Shown one piece after another: positions 23,642 through 23,705 of a stretch of 23,705 bases of DNA. Both the position numbers and the translations under genes were made by a program. Below the pieces are notes generated by a model, which made no database searches, was not told the origin of the DNA, and worked only from the letters and a program-made list of their open reading frames with translations. Each line of letters starts with the position of its first letter. Positions within the stretch are counted from its first letter, which is position 1. Source of the stretch: JBNJDJ01 sp051744845 (GTDB lineage Bacteria > Bacillota > Clostridia > Peptostreptococcales > Acidaminobacteraceae); contig JBNJDJ010000025.1 of the NCBI GenBank assembly GCA_051744845.1, forward strand, positions 1-23,705, given 5' to 3'.

Positions 23642-23670
23642 ATTTTAACATTATTATATAATATATGCAA
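23642..23670 (-). promoter_or_regulatory. Probable promoter of the lipoprotein gene
   Basis: On the minus strand TTGCAT (23670-23665) and TAAAAT (23647-23642) are 17 bases apart. Transcription would start near 23635, giving a leader of about 37 bases. No other gene is seen between this and the right edge. Confidence 0.55.
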
Positions 23671-23705
23671 ACTATTTTAATTTTTTTAAAGTACTTTTTA
23701 TTCTG

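Overview
The window comes from a very AT-rich, strictly anaerobic, low-G+C Firmicute. The gene content points to an amino-acid (Stickland-type) fermenter: a selenocysteine-containing glycine/sarcosine/betaine reductase component B, a six-gene Rnf complex with the long clostridial RnfB, and a two-gene NADH-linked [FeFe]-hydrogenase. Clostridia/Tissierellia is my best guess at placement; it is inferred from gene content and base composition, not from a marker-gene comparison.

Layout. (1) 1-4588: two paralogous TetR-type regulators on the + strand (258-917 and 3881-4534) flank a convergent/divergent minus-strand pair, grdI/G/E-like (proprotein, 2396-3721) and grdH/F/B-like (1067-2380). The second gene is read through an in-frame UGA (Sec351) followed by a SECIS-like hairpin, so its two apparent ORFs are one gene. 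(2) 4559-11072, minus strand: an rnfCDGEAB operon with a clear promoter and terminator, then an NhaC-type antiporter gene that starts 16 bases after the terminator T-run. (3) 11132-16271, minus strand: tRNA-Leu(GAG) with its own promoter, followed by polA, coaE, an unrecognised gene, a CheY-like receiver and a membrane-anchored SPOR-like protein, tightly packed or overlapping. (4) 16297-20247, minus strand: a DUF134 regulator as its own unit, and the hydrogenase operon (NuoE-NuoF fusion, then HydA) behind a promoter covered by inverted repeats. (5) 20254-22371, minus strand: scpA, scpB, a GNAT-like protein and a small charged protein. (6) 22434-23670, minus strand: a lipoprotein of unknown role as a single transcription unit.

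How the genes fit together. Component B of the reductase would take an amine substrate (glycine, sarcosine or betaine; not decidable here) and pass a carboxymethyl group to components A and C, which are not in this window. The Rnf complex couples ferredoxin:NAD+ oxidoreduction to ion transport; NhaC would exchange Na+ for H+. The hydrogenase would dispose of reductant from NADH and possibly ferredoxin. Several candidate operators (a Rex-like site and a perfect palindrome at rnf, two inverted repeats at hyd) suggest redox or metabolite control, but no regulator can be assigned to them from sequence alone.

Several start codons were moved to match ribosome binding sites (rnfB, rnfD, hydBC fusion, DUF134, GNAT-like). 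There is no gene-free stretch over 300 bases. I saw no CRISPR array, insertion sequence, phage gene or rRNA. The most noteworthy points are the paired TetR/Grd module, the Sec gene, the hydrogenase that lacks parts usually tied to electron bifurcation and carries a Ser in the H-cluster L1 motif, and the rnf terminator placed directly before nhaC.
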